Shown here: piece by piece, positions 45,765 through 57,535 of the stretch | Position numbering within the stretch: position 1 is the first letter of the stretch | Layout of the letters: each line of letters opens with the position of its first letter | Assembly (NCBI GenBank): GCA_033675265.1 | Contig: JAUJYZ010001533.1 | Location: forward strand, 140,990-204,989 | Source: Actinostola sp. cb2023 | Lineage: Eukaryota > Cnidaria > Anthozoa > Actiniaria > Actinostolidae | Length of the DNA stretch: 64,000 bases | Direction of reading: 5' to 3' | Notes under the pieces: model-generated | Databases searched by the model: none | Seen by the model: the letters and a program-made list of their open reading frames with translations, nothing else | Told to the model about the DNA's origin: nothing | Made by a program: the position numbers and the translations under genes

Positions 45765-48700
45765 TGGTGCAGGGTGGGTGAAGGGTGGGTGAAGGGTGGG
45801 TGAAGGGTGGGTAAAGGGTGGGTGAAGGGTGGGTAAAGGGTGGGTGAAGGGTGGATGAAGGGTGGGTGAAGGGTGGATGAAGGGTGGCTGAAGGGTGGGT
45901 GAATGGTGGGTGAAGGGTGGGTGAAGGGTGGGTGAAGGGTGGGTGAAGGGTGGATGAAGGGTGGATGAAGGGTGGGTGAAGGGTGGGTGAAGGGTAGGTA
46001 AAGGGTGGGTAAAGGGTGGGTGAAGGGTGGGTGAAGGGTGGGTAAAGGGTGGGTGAAGGGTGGGTGAAGGGTGGATGAAGGGTGGATGAAGGATGGGTGA
46101 AGGATGGATGAAGGGTGAGTGAAGGGTGGATGAAGGGTGGATGAAGGGTGGGTGAAGGGTGGGTGAAGGGTGGGTAAAGGGTGGGTGAAGGGTGGGTGAA
46201 GGGTGGGTGAAGGGTGGATGAAGGGTGGATGAAGGGTGGGTGAAGGGTGGATGAAGGATGGATGAAGGGTGGGTGAAGGGTGGGTGAAGGGTGGGTGAAG
46301 GGTGGGTGAAGGGTGGGTGAAGGGTGGGTGAAGGGTGGGTGAAGGGTGGATGAATGGTGGATGAAGGGTGGGTGAAGGGTGGGTGAAGGGTGGGTAAAGG
46401 GTGGGTGAAGGGTGGGTAAAGGGTGGGTGAAGGGTGGGTGAAGGGTGGGTGAAGGGTAGGTGAAGGGTGGGTGAAGGGTGGGTGAAGGGTGGGTGAAGGG
46501 TGGGTGAAGGGTGGGTGAAGGGTGGGTGAAGGGTGGATGAAGGGTGGGTGAAGGGTGGATGAAGGGTGGGTGAAGGGTGGGTGAAGGATGGATGAAGGGT
46601 GGGTGAAGGGTGGGTGAAGGGTGGGTAAAGGGTGGGTGAAGGATGGATGAAGGGTGGGTGAAGGGTGGATGAAGGGTGGATGAAGGGTGGATGAAGGGTG
46701 GGTGAAGGGTGGGTGAAGGGTGGGTAAAGGGTGGGTGAAGGGTGGATGAAGGGTGGATGAAGGGTGGGTGAAGGGTGGGTGAAGGGTATGTAAAGGGTGG
46801 GTGAAGGGTGGGTGAAGGGTATGTGAAGGGTGGGTGAAGGGTGGGTGAAGGGTGGGTAAAGGGTGGGTGAAGGATGGATGAAGGGTGAGTGAAGGGTGGA
46901 TGAAGGGTGGATGAAGGGTGGGTGAAGGGTGGGTGAAGGGTGGGTGAAGGGTGGGTGAAGGGTGGGTTGAGGGTGGGTGAAGGGTGGGTAAAGGGTGGGT
47001 GAAGGATGGATGAAGGGTGAGTGAAGGGTGGATGAAGGGTGGATGAAGGGTGGGTGAAGGGTGGGTGAAGGGTGGGTGAAGGGTGGGTGAAGGGTGGGTG
47101 AAGGGTGGATGAAGGGTGGATGAAGGGTGGGTGAAGGGTGGATGAAGGGTGGGTGAAGGGTGGATGAAGGGTGGGTGAAGGGTGGATGAAGGGTGGGTGA
47201 AGGGTGGGTGAAGGGTGGATGAAGGGTGGGTGAAGGGTGGGTAAAGGGTGGGTGAAGGGTGGGTGAAGGGTGGGTGAAGGGTGGGTGAAGGGTAGGTGAA
47301 GGGTGGGTGAAGGGTGGGTGAAGGGTGGGTGAAGGGTGGGTGAAGGGTGGGTGAAAGGTGGGTGAAGGGCGGGTGAAGGGCGGGTGAAGGGCGGGTGAAG
47401 GGTGGGTGAAGGGTGGGTGAAGGGTGGGCGAAGGGTGGGTAAAGGGTGGATGAAGGGTGGGTGAAGGGTGGGTGAAGGGTAGGTAAAGGGTGGGTGAAGG
47501 GTGGGTGAAGGGTGGGTGAAGGGTGGGTGAAGGGTGGGTGAAGGGTGGGTAAAGGGTGGGTGAAGGGTGGGTGAAGGGTGGATGAAGGGTGGATGAAGGA
47601 TGGGTGAAGGATGGATGAAGGGTGAGTGAAGGGTGGGTGAAGGGTGGATGAATGGTGGGTGAAGGGTGGATGAAGGGTGGCTGAAGGGTGGGTGAAGGGT
47701 GGGTGAAGGGTGGGTGAAGGGTGGGTGAAGGGTGGATGAAGGGTGGATGAAGGGTGGGTGAAGGGTGGGTGAAGGGTAGGTAAAGGGTGGGTGAAGGGTG
47801 GGTGAAGGGTGGGTGAAGGGTGGGTGAAGGGTGGGTGAAGGGTGGGTGAAGGGTGGGTAAAGGGTGGGTGAAGGGTGGGTGAAGGGTGGATGAAGGGTGG
47901 ATGAAGGATGGGTGAAGGATGGATGAAGGGTGAGTGAAGGGTGGATGAAGGGTGGATGAAGGGTGGGTGAAGGGTGGGTGAAGGGTGGGTGAAGGGTGGG
48001 TAAAGGGTGGGTGAAGGGTGGGTGAAGGGTGGGTGAAGGGTGGATGAAGGGTGGATGAAGGGTGGGGTGAAGGGTGGATGAAGGGTGGGTGAAGGATGGA
48101 TAAAGGGTGGGTGAAGGGTGGGTGAAGGGTGGGTGAAGGGTGGATGAAGGGTGGGTGAAGGGTGGGTGAAGGGTGGGTGAAGGGTGGATGAATGGTGGAT
48201 GAAGGGTGGGTGAAGGGTGGGTGAAGGGTGGGTAAAGGGTGGGTGAAGGGTGGGTAAAGGGTGGGTGAAGGGTGGGTGAAGGGTGGGTGAAGGGTAGGTG
48301 AAGGGTGGGTGAAGGGTGGGTGAAGGGTGGGTGAAGGGTGGATGAAGGGTGGGTGAAGGGTGGATGAAGGGTGGGTGAAGGGTGGGTGAAGGATGGATGA
48401 AGGGTGGGTGAAGGGTGGGTGAAGGGTGGGTAAAGGGTGGGTGAAGGATGGATGAAGGGTGGGTGAAGGGTGGATGAAGGGTGGATGAAGGGTGGATGAA
48501 GGGTGGGTGAAGGGTGGGTGAAGGGTGGGTAAAGGGTGGGTGAAGGGTGGATGAAGGGTGGATGAAGGGTGGGTGAAGGGTGGGTGAAGGGTATGTAAAG
48601 GGTGGGTGAAGGGTGGGTGAAGGGTAGGTGAAGGGTGGGTGAAGGGTGGGTGAAGGGTGGGTGAAGGGTGGGTAAAGGGTGGGTGAAGGATGGATGAAGG

Positions 48701-51062
48701 GTGAGTGAAGGGTGGATGAAGGGTGGATGAAGGGTGGGTGAAGGGTGGGTGAAGGGTGGGTGAAGGGTGGGTGAAGGGTGGGTGAAGGGTGGGTTGAGGG
48801 TGGGTGATGGGTGGGTAAAGGGTGGGTGAAGGATGGATGAAGGGTGAGTGAAGGGTGGATGAAGGGTGGATGAAGGGTGGGTGAAGGGTGGGTGAAGGGT
48901 GGGTGAAGGGTGGGTGAAGGGTGGGTGAAGGGTGGGTGAAGGGTGGGTGAAGGGTGGATGAAGGGTGGGTGAAGGGTGGATGAAGGGTGGGTGAAGGGTG
49001 GATGAAGGGTGGGTGAAGGGTGGATGAAGGGTGGGTGAAGGGTGGGTGAAGGGTGGATGAAGGGTGGGTGAAGGGTGGGTAAAGGGTGGGTGAAGGGTGG
49101 GCGAAGGGTGGGTAAAGGGTGGATGAAGGGTGGGTGAAGGGTGGGTGAAGGGTGGGTGAAGGGTGGGTGAAGGGTGGATGAAGGGTGGGTGAAGGGTGGA
49201 TGAAGGGTGGGTGAAGGGTGGGTGAAGGATGGATGAAGGGTGGGTGAAGGGTGGGTGAAGGGTGGGTAAAGGGTGGGTGAAGGATGGATGAAGGGTGGGT
49301 GAAGGGTGGATGAAGGGTGGATGAAGGGTGGATGAAGGGTGGGTGAAGGGTGGGTGAAGGGTGGGTAAAGGGTGGGTGAAGGGTGGATGAAGGGTGGATG
49401 AAGGGTGGGTGAAGGGTGGGTGAAGGGTATGTAAAGGGTGGGTGAAGGGTGGGTGAAGGGTAGGTGAAGGGTGGGTGAAGGGTGGGTGAAGGGTGGGTGA
49501 AGGGTGGGTGAAGGGTGGGTAAAGGGTGGGTGAAGGATGGATGAAGGGTGAGTGAAGGGTGGATGAAGGGTGGATGAAGGGTGGGTGAAGGGTGGGTGAA
49601 GGGTGGGTGAAGGGTGGGTGAAGGGTGGGTTGAGGGTGGGTGAAGGGTGGGTGATGGGTGGGTAAAGGGTGGGTGAAGGATGGATGAAGGGTGAGTGAAG
49701 GGTGGATGAAGGGTGGATGAAGGGTGGGTGAAGGGTGGGTGAAGGGTGGGTGAAGGGTGGGTGAAGGGTGGGTGAAGGGTGGATGAAGGGTGGGTGAAGG
49801 GTGGGTGAAGGGTGGATGAAGGGTGGATGAAGGGTGGGTGAAGGGTGGATGAAGGGTGGGTGAAGGGTGGGGGTGAAGGGTGGATGAAGGGTGGGTGAAG
49901 GGTGGGTAAAGGGTGGGTGAAGGGTGGGTAAAGGGGTGGGTGAAGGGTGGGTGAAGGGTGGGTGAAGGGTAGGTGAAGGGTGGGTGAAGGGTGGGTGAAG
50001 GGTGGGTGAAGGGGTGGGTGAAGGGTGGGTGAAAGGTGGGTGAAGGGCAGGTGAAGGGCGGGTGAAGGGTGGGTGAAGGGTGGGTAAAGGGTGGGTGAAG
50101 GATGGATGAAGGGTGGGTGAAGGGTGGATGAAGGGTGGATGAAGGGTGGATGAAGGGTGGGTGAAGGGTGGGTGAAGGGTGGTAAAGGGTGGGTGAAGGG
50201 TGGATGAAGGGTGGATGAAGGGTGGGTGAAGGGTGGGTGAAGGGTATGTAAAGGGTGGGTGAAGGGTGGGTGAAGGGTAGGTGAAGGGTGGGTGAAGGGT
50301 GGGTGAAGGGTGGGTGAAGGGTGGGTGAAGGGTGGGTAAAGGGTGGGTGAAGGATGGATGAAGGGTGAGTGAAGGGTGGATGAAGGGTGGATGAAGGGTG
50401 GGTGAAGGGTGGGTGAAGGGTGGGTGAAGGGTGGGTGAAGGGTGGGTTGAGGGTGGGTGAAGGGTGGGTGATGGGTGGGTAAAGGGTGGGTGAAGGATGG
50501 ATGAAGGGTGAGTGAAGGGTGGATGAAGGGTGGATGAAGGGTGGGTGAAGGGTGGGTGAAGGGTGGGTGAAGGGTGGGTGAAGGGTGGGTGAAGGGTGGA
50601 TGAAGGGTGGGTGAAGGGTGGGTGAAGGGTGGATGAAGGGTGGATGAAGGGTGGGTGAAGGGTGGATGAAGGGTGGGTGAAGGGTGGGTGAAGGGTGGAT
50701 GAAGGGTGGGTGAAGGGTGGGTAAAGGGTGGGTGAAGGGTGGGTAAAGGGTGGGTGAAGGGTGGGTGAAGGGTGGGTGAAGGGTAGGTGAAGGGTGGGTG
50801 AAGGGTGGGTGAAGGGTGGGTGAAGGGTGGGTGAAGGGTGGGTGAAAGGTGGGTGAAGGGCAGGTGAAGGGCGGGTGAAGGGTGGGTGAAGGGTGGGTGA
50901 AGGGGTGGGTGAAGGGTGGGTGAAGGGTGGGCGAAGGGTGGGTAAAGGGTGGATGAAGGGTGGATGAAGGGTGGGTGAAGGGTGGGTGAAGGGTGGGTGA
51001 AGGGTGGGTGAAGGGTGGGTGAAGGGTGGATGAAGGGTGGGTGACGGGTGGGTGAAGGGATG
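45765..51062. repeat. 11-bp G-rich minisatellite (GGGTGGGTGAA), about 480 units
   Basis: Units GGGTGGGTGAA with variants GGGTGGATGAA, GGGTGGGTAAA, GGATGGATGAA and GGGTATGTAAA. Because 11 is not a multiple of three and the complement CCCACCCTTCA has no stop codon in any phase, the minus strand is open in more than one frame for about 1,800 codons, reading THPSPTLHPPF. That openness follows from composition. Higher-order blocks of about 820-840 bp are marked by GGGTATGTAAA (48590, 49428, 50244) and GGGTTGAGGG (48793, 49629, 50446). The plus strand is strongly G-quadruplex prone. Confidence 0.97.
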
Positions 51063-51528
51063 GATATATCTGCAGTGATGATGACATTGTTCGTTATACG
51101 TTGTTATGGTAGACAAGGCCAGAACTCTTTAAATTCAGGAGTTTCGTTTTCTTCGTCAAATTCTTCTTGAGTTCTACAAGCTCTATTTCCATCTTTTCGT
51201 TCTCAGCCAAAGTTCGGTTTCTGGCTGCCTCGATTGCCATTTCAGCCTTCAAGTACAGCAATTTAATGCTTTGCTGGATTTCCATCTGGAATATCTTGGC
51301 CAGTTTCAATCTCTAAGTTTCTCCAGTGTTCTTCTGCTTGCCTTTTGCATCATTTCGTGCTTCGCTGTCAGTGTTGAAATAAAGCTTGCCCAGATCAGAA
51401 TACATATGCACATTTAGCACTATTGTCTCTGAAATAGTTCCCTAATATAGTTCTAAGAATCATCTAAGGATTTTTAATATAATTTGGTACTCGTTGATCA
51501 ATCATCGATTTTACCAGCACTCTTTTAA
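51063..51528 (-). other. Flank of the array with a small coiled-coil-like frame
   Basis: A minus-strand frame at 51309-51094 reads a helix-rich charged segment (MEIQQSIKLLYLKAEMAIEA, then ENEKMEIELVELKKNL), compatible with the coiled-coil end of a Myb/SANT-type transposon protein. No domain can be proven, and no gene structure was seen. Confidence 0.3.
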
Positions 51529-52412
51529 TTAAGAGTGTATCCATGAGTGGACCAGGCAGTCGTGACACATGACATCTCTCTGATCTCAATGAAACTAAAC
51601 CAGAAGAAAGCCCTCACCTGAAAACTCATACTGCCAAAGTATGACATTTTTTGATTATTTCAGGGGGGAGTTAGACCACCCCCCCTCGTTTCTGCAGGGG
51701 AAGGACTGAATTTCCATAGCAAAATAATACCTACTTCACACACCTCTCTTTCCCTCCATTTACAATCAATTCAGTTCTTACTTCCCCTGAGGAATAAATG
51801 GTCCTTTAGCAGCTTACAGAGGAGACTACAGTCGCGTGACTATAATACCTGTCAATTGGGGTCTGTCAATAAATATACTGTCACACAACTGATTTGTGTG
51901 AAGTCAAAAACCCAAATATTTGACCTCAAATATCTCGAATGAGAAACCTTGTGCAAACCCCAAAACACTTTTCTGTGTTAGATCTACCCTTCAACTAAGA
52001 ATAACTGAAATAAAATGTTTGGGATATATTTTAGTCTTGGCACAATGTGTCACAGCAGGAGTCAACCCAAACAGTAAAATTGTTACCTACTTACAGCGAA
52101 AAGCTCGCAACTTACATCCCATAATCAATAAACTAACTCTTTTTCCATGCTTAATCTCGTTTATTAACAACCACTTTCCTTGTACAATACTCAAATATGA
52201 GTTATTATTTGAAAGAACAGCAGTCGCTGTTGCAATATCAACTCTATTAAAATTGCACAAACAATTAGATGCAACAATGAGTATTTTGTAATCATTCGAT
52301 CCTATGTCATTTCAATACAAAAACATTATTGCTGAGTGAATAAGACTTACATATGTTGCTCACCGACGTACGTTCCTTGGTCTCTGCCGTCCAAATCAAT
52401 AAGATCGCAATT

Positions 52413-53032
52413 CTTCGTTTGCACTTGACGTCACTTCCCCTTGCGAATTAATTAAAAAAATTCTAAAATTTAGGTATGGATCCTATCAACTTGATTCTTG
52501 GCAGTGTTTTAGAGAATTGTGATATGAATTGTTGTAGAAAGTTTCAGATGGGCTCGATCTTTTGTGGCTGAGTTTTCGAAGTTTGAATTGTGTCACGCAA
52601 CTCTTACCAAATGCTAGTCACGTCTCTGAAAAGTCGTAGAAACCAACAAATTTGTACCAAATTAAATGGTTTTAGTTTTATACATGTTTATAAGTTATAT
52701 TTTTTGTGAAATTAAGTGATGTATATCAACTCTAAGCTTGAATTTATTTTTTGAAATCTAGGCCGCCATGTTGGAAGACATCCAGTTGTCTTCCAACATG
52801 GCGCCGCCATACATTTACACCAAATATTTGGAAACTTCGTTCGCTCATAGCTCGGTAAAGAAATGCTCTAGTGCTCCAAAATTTGGCCCAGATTTGTTAT
52901 TTTGCTAGCTCTACAAGCTCATAAGGTTTTTATTTTATTTGGCAAAGGAAATGATATTTCGAAATTTGAGAACAGCCGTATAAATTAAAATCGACCCGTA
53001 ATCCGCCAAATACCACGTGGTTGCAAACGAAG
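52413..53032. mobile_element. MITE in left arm (CTTCGTTTGCA ends, AATT duplication)
   Basis: Inverted ends CTTCGTTTGCA and TGCAAACGAAG, flanked by AATT (52409-52412, 53033-53036). Absent at the matching place in the right arm. The centre holds a perfect hairpin, ATGTTGGAAGACA / TGTCTTCCAACAT (about 52768-52801). Confidence 0.82.
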
Positions 53033-53528
53033 AATTGTTGACCTCACACGTTTCTGGTTGAAATTCGAGAATGCCATTACATCTTCTGAACATTTTGTTG
53101 TCAACCGTCTAATGTTGAAGGCCGAGCTTCGTTTAAGTACTCATTTAGCTTTGTCTTGGTAGTACAAATACAATTCCTACATCTTTACTACAGTTTTTTG
53201 CGAAGATTTACGACATTTCTTTCCTGACAAACTTGCGCTGCACTGGATTGCGTGACCAGTATTTGGTCAGCGGTATCTCACATATACAGGTAGCCCATGA
53301 CACAAAAAAATAAAGGAAATGGCCATTTTCGCATGGAAATGATATATAAAATCAAGGAATGTTTTTGTTTTATTCCCATTTTGAATCATTGGTTATAGTT
53401 TGTTTTGAAATAATAATAATATAATAATGTATTACTTATAGAGCCCTATTTGGGAACATGAGAACATGACAAAAAGTATGATCGATTTTAGATTTTACAG
53501 CATTTGTCAAATTTCTCGCGCGCTGATT

Positions 53529-54275
53529 GGATAAGAGACTTTAGAGAGCTTCAGATTCGACTACGAGTACAGGGCCGGACACACGGTGCAGCATTGCGCG
53601 CAATTGCACGCAACACGTATTGTTGCAGCGTGTGTCCACCTCTGCAACATGTTTGCAACATGTTGCGCGCAATGTTGCAGAAGTAGAATCGAGTCCTACT
53701 TCTGCAACATTGCGAGCAACAAATTACGTCATATTAGCGCGCTAGTCATTTGCGCGCAACATGTTGCAGAGGCACAGGCAGCCCAACCATTCCTTTTAAG
53801 GCTACTAAATAATTCAATAAAATGATATTTGCGACTTTTTTTGATGGGTTTCCTGTGGTAGATTGCACGCGCGCAATATATACGTAGATATGTTGGGTTC
53901 CCTGTGTTGAGTACCGTATAATGTTGGGCTCCCTGTGCGCGTCCCGCAATAGCAAAAATAACACTGATCTTTAATTATTTCTTATCACAACAACAAGAAC
54001 AATTATTAAAGGAGATGTTATTTTCTAGATTTAAAAAGACCGAAATATTTAGTCAAAATGTCTCACTCAAAACTCGTACTCTAGACAACGAGTTTTGCGA
54101 GAAATCTCGTCGAAGTCGAAACGACGACGACGAGCTCGAGATTTTCAAGCTGGCGTGACAATGTCACGGCTTTACGCATGCGCACTAATCGTAACAGCGA
54201 AAAATCGTAGTCGTACTCGTAGTCGTACTCGTAGTCGTACTCGTAGTCGAATCTGAAGCTCTCTAATACTCCAGT
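53529..54275. mobile_element. Nested MITEs (AGAGAGCTTCAGATTCGACT ends around a GGCCGGACACACGGTGCA element)
   Basis: AGAGAGCTTCAGATTCGACT at 53542 is inverted at about 54250. Inside it are the CAGGGCCGGACACACGGTGC element with GCAACATGTTGCGCG motifs (about 53571-53770), a copy of the GGCTACTAAATAATTCAATA family (53780-53960) and a short GTAGTCGTACTC tandem run (54205-54250). Confidence 0.6.
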
Positions 54276-54305
54276 TTCGCGTTGTTTAGAGATGACCGCT
54301 GTCCT

Positions 54306-54480
54306 TGACAAAAGACGAATTTGTACAGGCTTAGCCTCGATTCAGAAAACAGTCCGTGCAATTCAAAAATGTTTCTATTGTTTTATGTCAACATTTTTTC
54401 GTGTTCTTGTTGATATTTGTGAATAATCTACACTGACTCGAGGCTAACCCTGTACAAATACGTCTGATGTCAATAAGTAC
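54306..54480. repeat. Hairpin with GACGAATTTGTACAGGCTTA arms
   Basis: GACGAATTTGTACAGGCTTAGCCTCGA near 54314 and its approximate inverse ending near 54466 enclose about 90 bp. Likely a small MITE. Confidence 0.55.
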
Positions 54481-54667
54481 AGCGGTTTTTACAACGGGAT
54501 CTGTGAACGCGAAAAGGGAATATTTGTCGATAAGAGGACAGACGCATGGAATGACGTTACGCTCGCGCACGGAACCAGCGCGCTCTTGAATCAGATTTTC
54601 CTTCAAATCTATTTGTCGTTTTGGGAGCCTTTTCCGCTTTCCTGAGTAAATATTGTTGTACAAAGAA

Positions 54668-54785
54668 CAAATCGAAGTCGCTTTTCTATGGTCTGTTTAA
54701 CAAATCGAAGTCGCTTTTCTATGGTCTGTTTAACAGATGGAAGTCGCTTTTCTATGGTCTGTTTAACAGATCGAAGTCGCATTTC
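54668..54785. repeat. 33-bp minisatellite
   Basis: Four units around GAAGTCGCTTTTCTATGGTC. One further inverted copy of TCTATGGTC lies near 55658-55690. Confidence 0.8.
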
Positions 54786-54839
54786 TGTACTCTTATCGAC
54801 CATAGAAATCACATCAGAAAATGATCAAAACTCAAGTGG

Positions 54840-55620
54840 AACCATAGGCAGCCCAACCATTGCTTTTGAGGCTACTAAATAATTCAATAAAATGATATTT
54901 GCGTCTTTTTTTGATGGATTTCCTGTGGTAGAGAGCGTGCGCGCATTACGTATTATATTGGGCTTCCTGTGTTGAGTAAGGTATAATGTTGGGCTTCTTT
55001 GTGTGCATCCCGCGCGTCCCGCAGTATATGTGTATACACATTGCTGCGGGCGCATCCCACAGGACGTACACAGGGATCCCAACAGGGATCCCTGTATGAC
55101 GGGGATCCCAACCTTACTCAACACAGGAAGCCCAATATAAGACGTATTGCGCGCGCGCTCTACCACAGGAAACCCATAAAAAGACACGCGCATACAAAAA
55201 TATTGTTATTAATAATTAGTTGCCTCAAAAACAATGGTTGGGCTGCCTGTGGTGGAACCACGAGCGTAGCGATCGTTTCTGAGGCTAGTTATAATTATTA
55301 AAAACATATATTTGCATGCGCGCGTCTTTTTTTGATGGGTTTCCTGTGGTAGAGCGCTCGCGCGCGATACGTATTATATTGGGTTCCCTGTGCATAGAAA
55401 TACATGTTGGGATCCCTGTGTACGCCCTGCGGGACGCCCTGCGAGACGGGCCCGCAGACGCACACAGGGATCCCAACATAGGACGTTACTCAGCACAGGG
55501 AGCCCGACATATACATGCGCGTGCGCGCTCTACCACTGCGAACCCATCAAAAAAGACGCAAATATCATTTTATTTCATTATTTAGTAGCCTCAAAAGGAA
55601 TGATTGGGCTGCCTGTGGTT
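54840..55620. mobile_element. Cluster of GGGCTYCCTGTG-family MITE copies in both orientations
   Basis: Recurring blocks, in order: GGCAGCCCAACCATT, GGCTACTAAATAATTCAATA, TTTTTTGATGG, TTTCCTGTGGTAGAG, CGCGC, TATATTGGGCTTCCTGTG. They run plus at 54847, minus to about 55250, plus at about 55255 and minus to about 55615, with GGGATCCCTGTGT motifs between. A fragment of the same family borders the 48-bp array at 20.5 kb. Confidence 0.75.
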
Positions 55621-55696
55621 TCACTGCAAAGTTTTGATCATTTTCTGACGTCATTTCTATGGTCGATAAGAGTACAGACCATAGAAAAGCGACACC

Positions 55697-56390
55697 TTGC
55701 TAAAATGCGGACACTCAATCACGGACAACAAACAGTTCTCGGACTAAGCGAAACGTACTAAAATTAACTCTCGTTATTGCTGGTTTGCAATCAATCACCT
55801 GAAAGACGCAGCAGCCATGTTGGTGGTACAAACAAGAGAAGTTAATGAGGAAGGCTTTGTTATCTGGCACCAACATAGCTGCCATGACGTAACGCGCAAA
55901 CCAGCAATTGCGGACACCACATGGTCCCAGGGTTGTCCCTATGACAGAGTTGACTCATGCACTTGACTCATGCCCCAGGGGGGGGGGGGTATACTCCCTT
56001 TGATCGGGGTGATCGGCGGTCCTTTTAAGGTTGAAAATATTTCCTGTGTGTACCTTTTAGGGTTATGACTCAAAAGTCAGTTACGTAACAACTATATATG
56101 GTCGTACCTATTAGGGGGTCGAAATGAACATGACTTCAAGAGCTCTTTTGATTTCTGCATACCTTTTAGGGGTCGTTTTCAAAACCGACCGCCCATCACC
56201 GATCACCCCTGCCACTTGGACAAAGGGAGTATACCCCCCCCCCCCCCCCCCCCCCCATAGGGACAACCCTGGGACCATGTGGTGTCCGCAATAGCGAGAG
56301 TTAACATTTTAGTACGTTTGGCTTAGTCCGAGGACTGTTTGTTTTCCGTGATTGAGTGTCCGTATTTTAGTGAGGTGTCCTCAAGGCGAG
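55697..56390. mobile_element. Foldback element with nested MITEs and long C/G tracts
   Basis: The outer arms TGCGGACACTCAATCACGGA and its inverse (about 56380), then GGACCATGTGG arms, then a GGGGGTATACTCCCTTTG hairpin whose ends are G and C homopolymers (55980-55992, 56236-56257). The left arm also carries a 130-bp insert with ends TTGCTGGTTTGC / GCAAACCAGCAA (about 55779-55912) that is missing on the right. Confidence 0.7.
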
Positions 56391-57112
56391 AGTTGATTGT
56401 CAATGTAAATATGTATTCTTTTAGGTAGCCGATATGCATTTTCATTTAACAAATAAACACAGGAAAAAATTCTAAAATCGATCCATACTTTTTGTCATGT
56501 TCGATTTTTTTTGTCATGTTCAAAATCAAATATTGTTACTCAGCTCTAGAATAGCTTATCAGTTACCCTGAGTGCCATTATTTACCTTATTTTAGTTAAT
56601 TAAATTGAAAATAATAATTGTAAAAAAGGAAAAAAAAGGTAGGTCATATTTTTGTTGTTGTTGATGTAATTGTTGTTCAAATCATTGGGAAAACGAATTC
56701 TTCCCATTGATGGTTTTTTGAATGAATGGGAAAAACAAAACTATAACCAATGATTCAAAATGGGAATAAAACAAAAACATTCCTTGATTTTATATATCAT
56801 TTTCCATGCGAAAATGGCCATTTCCTTTATTTTTGTGTCATGGGCTACCTGTATATGTGAGATACCGCTGACCAAATACTGGTCACGCAATCCAGTGCAG
56901 CGCAAGTTTGTCAGGAAAGAAATGTCGTAAATCTTCGCAAAACTGTAGTAAAGATGTAGGAATTGTATTTGTACTACCAAGACAAAGCTAATTGAGTACT
57001 TAAACGAAGCTCGGCCTTCAACATTAGACGGTTGACAACAAAATGTTCAGAAGATGTAATGGCATTCTCGAATTTCAACCAGAAACGTGTGAGGTCAACA
57101 ATTGCGATCTTA

Positions 57113-57535
57113 TTAGCCACTATCAAATCGAGCAGGGGACTGGGAATGAGTTTTATTAAAATTAATGTAATTACGAAATTTAGTTCATGACATGAAAGAG
57201 CATGTTGAAATTAGCATCTGTGCAAAGTTTGATGTGATTTGGGCGAATTCTGTTGGAATTATAAACGTTTGAAATTGTGTTGTCCAGCCAAAATGTTTAC
57301 AGTGAATGTATGGTTTGGCTGGACAACGTCAAAAATTTACAGAGTTTGTATGGGAAAAATAGACATCTTTGGTGCCATCTAGCATCGTCAATATTAAGCT
57401 GAAGTTCACCAAACTTTCCAGACTAGCTAAGTTTGATCTGCTCTCTCAGAAAATGATGCCTAATTTTACTAGTATCAAATTGAATTAGTTTTACGGACTT
57501 GGTCCCAGTCCCCTGCTCGTTTTGGTAATGGCTAA
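57113..57535. mobile_element. MITE in right arm (TTAGCCA... GAGCAGGGGACTGGGA ends)
   Basis: Inverted ends TTAGCCACTATCAAATCGAG followed by CAGGGGACTGGGA, with TCCCAGTCCCCTGCTCG then GGCTAA at the other side. Absent from the left arm, whose sequence is continuous at that point. Confidence 0.8.

Noticed and set aside
45556..51116. Two overlapping minus-strand open frames of about 1,843 and 1,786 codons (Pro/His/Thr-rich)
   Set aside because: They are produced by an 11-bp repeat that lacks stop codons in every phase; more than one frame is open at once and the flanks look like transposon debris.
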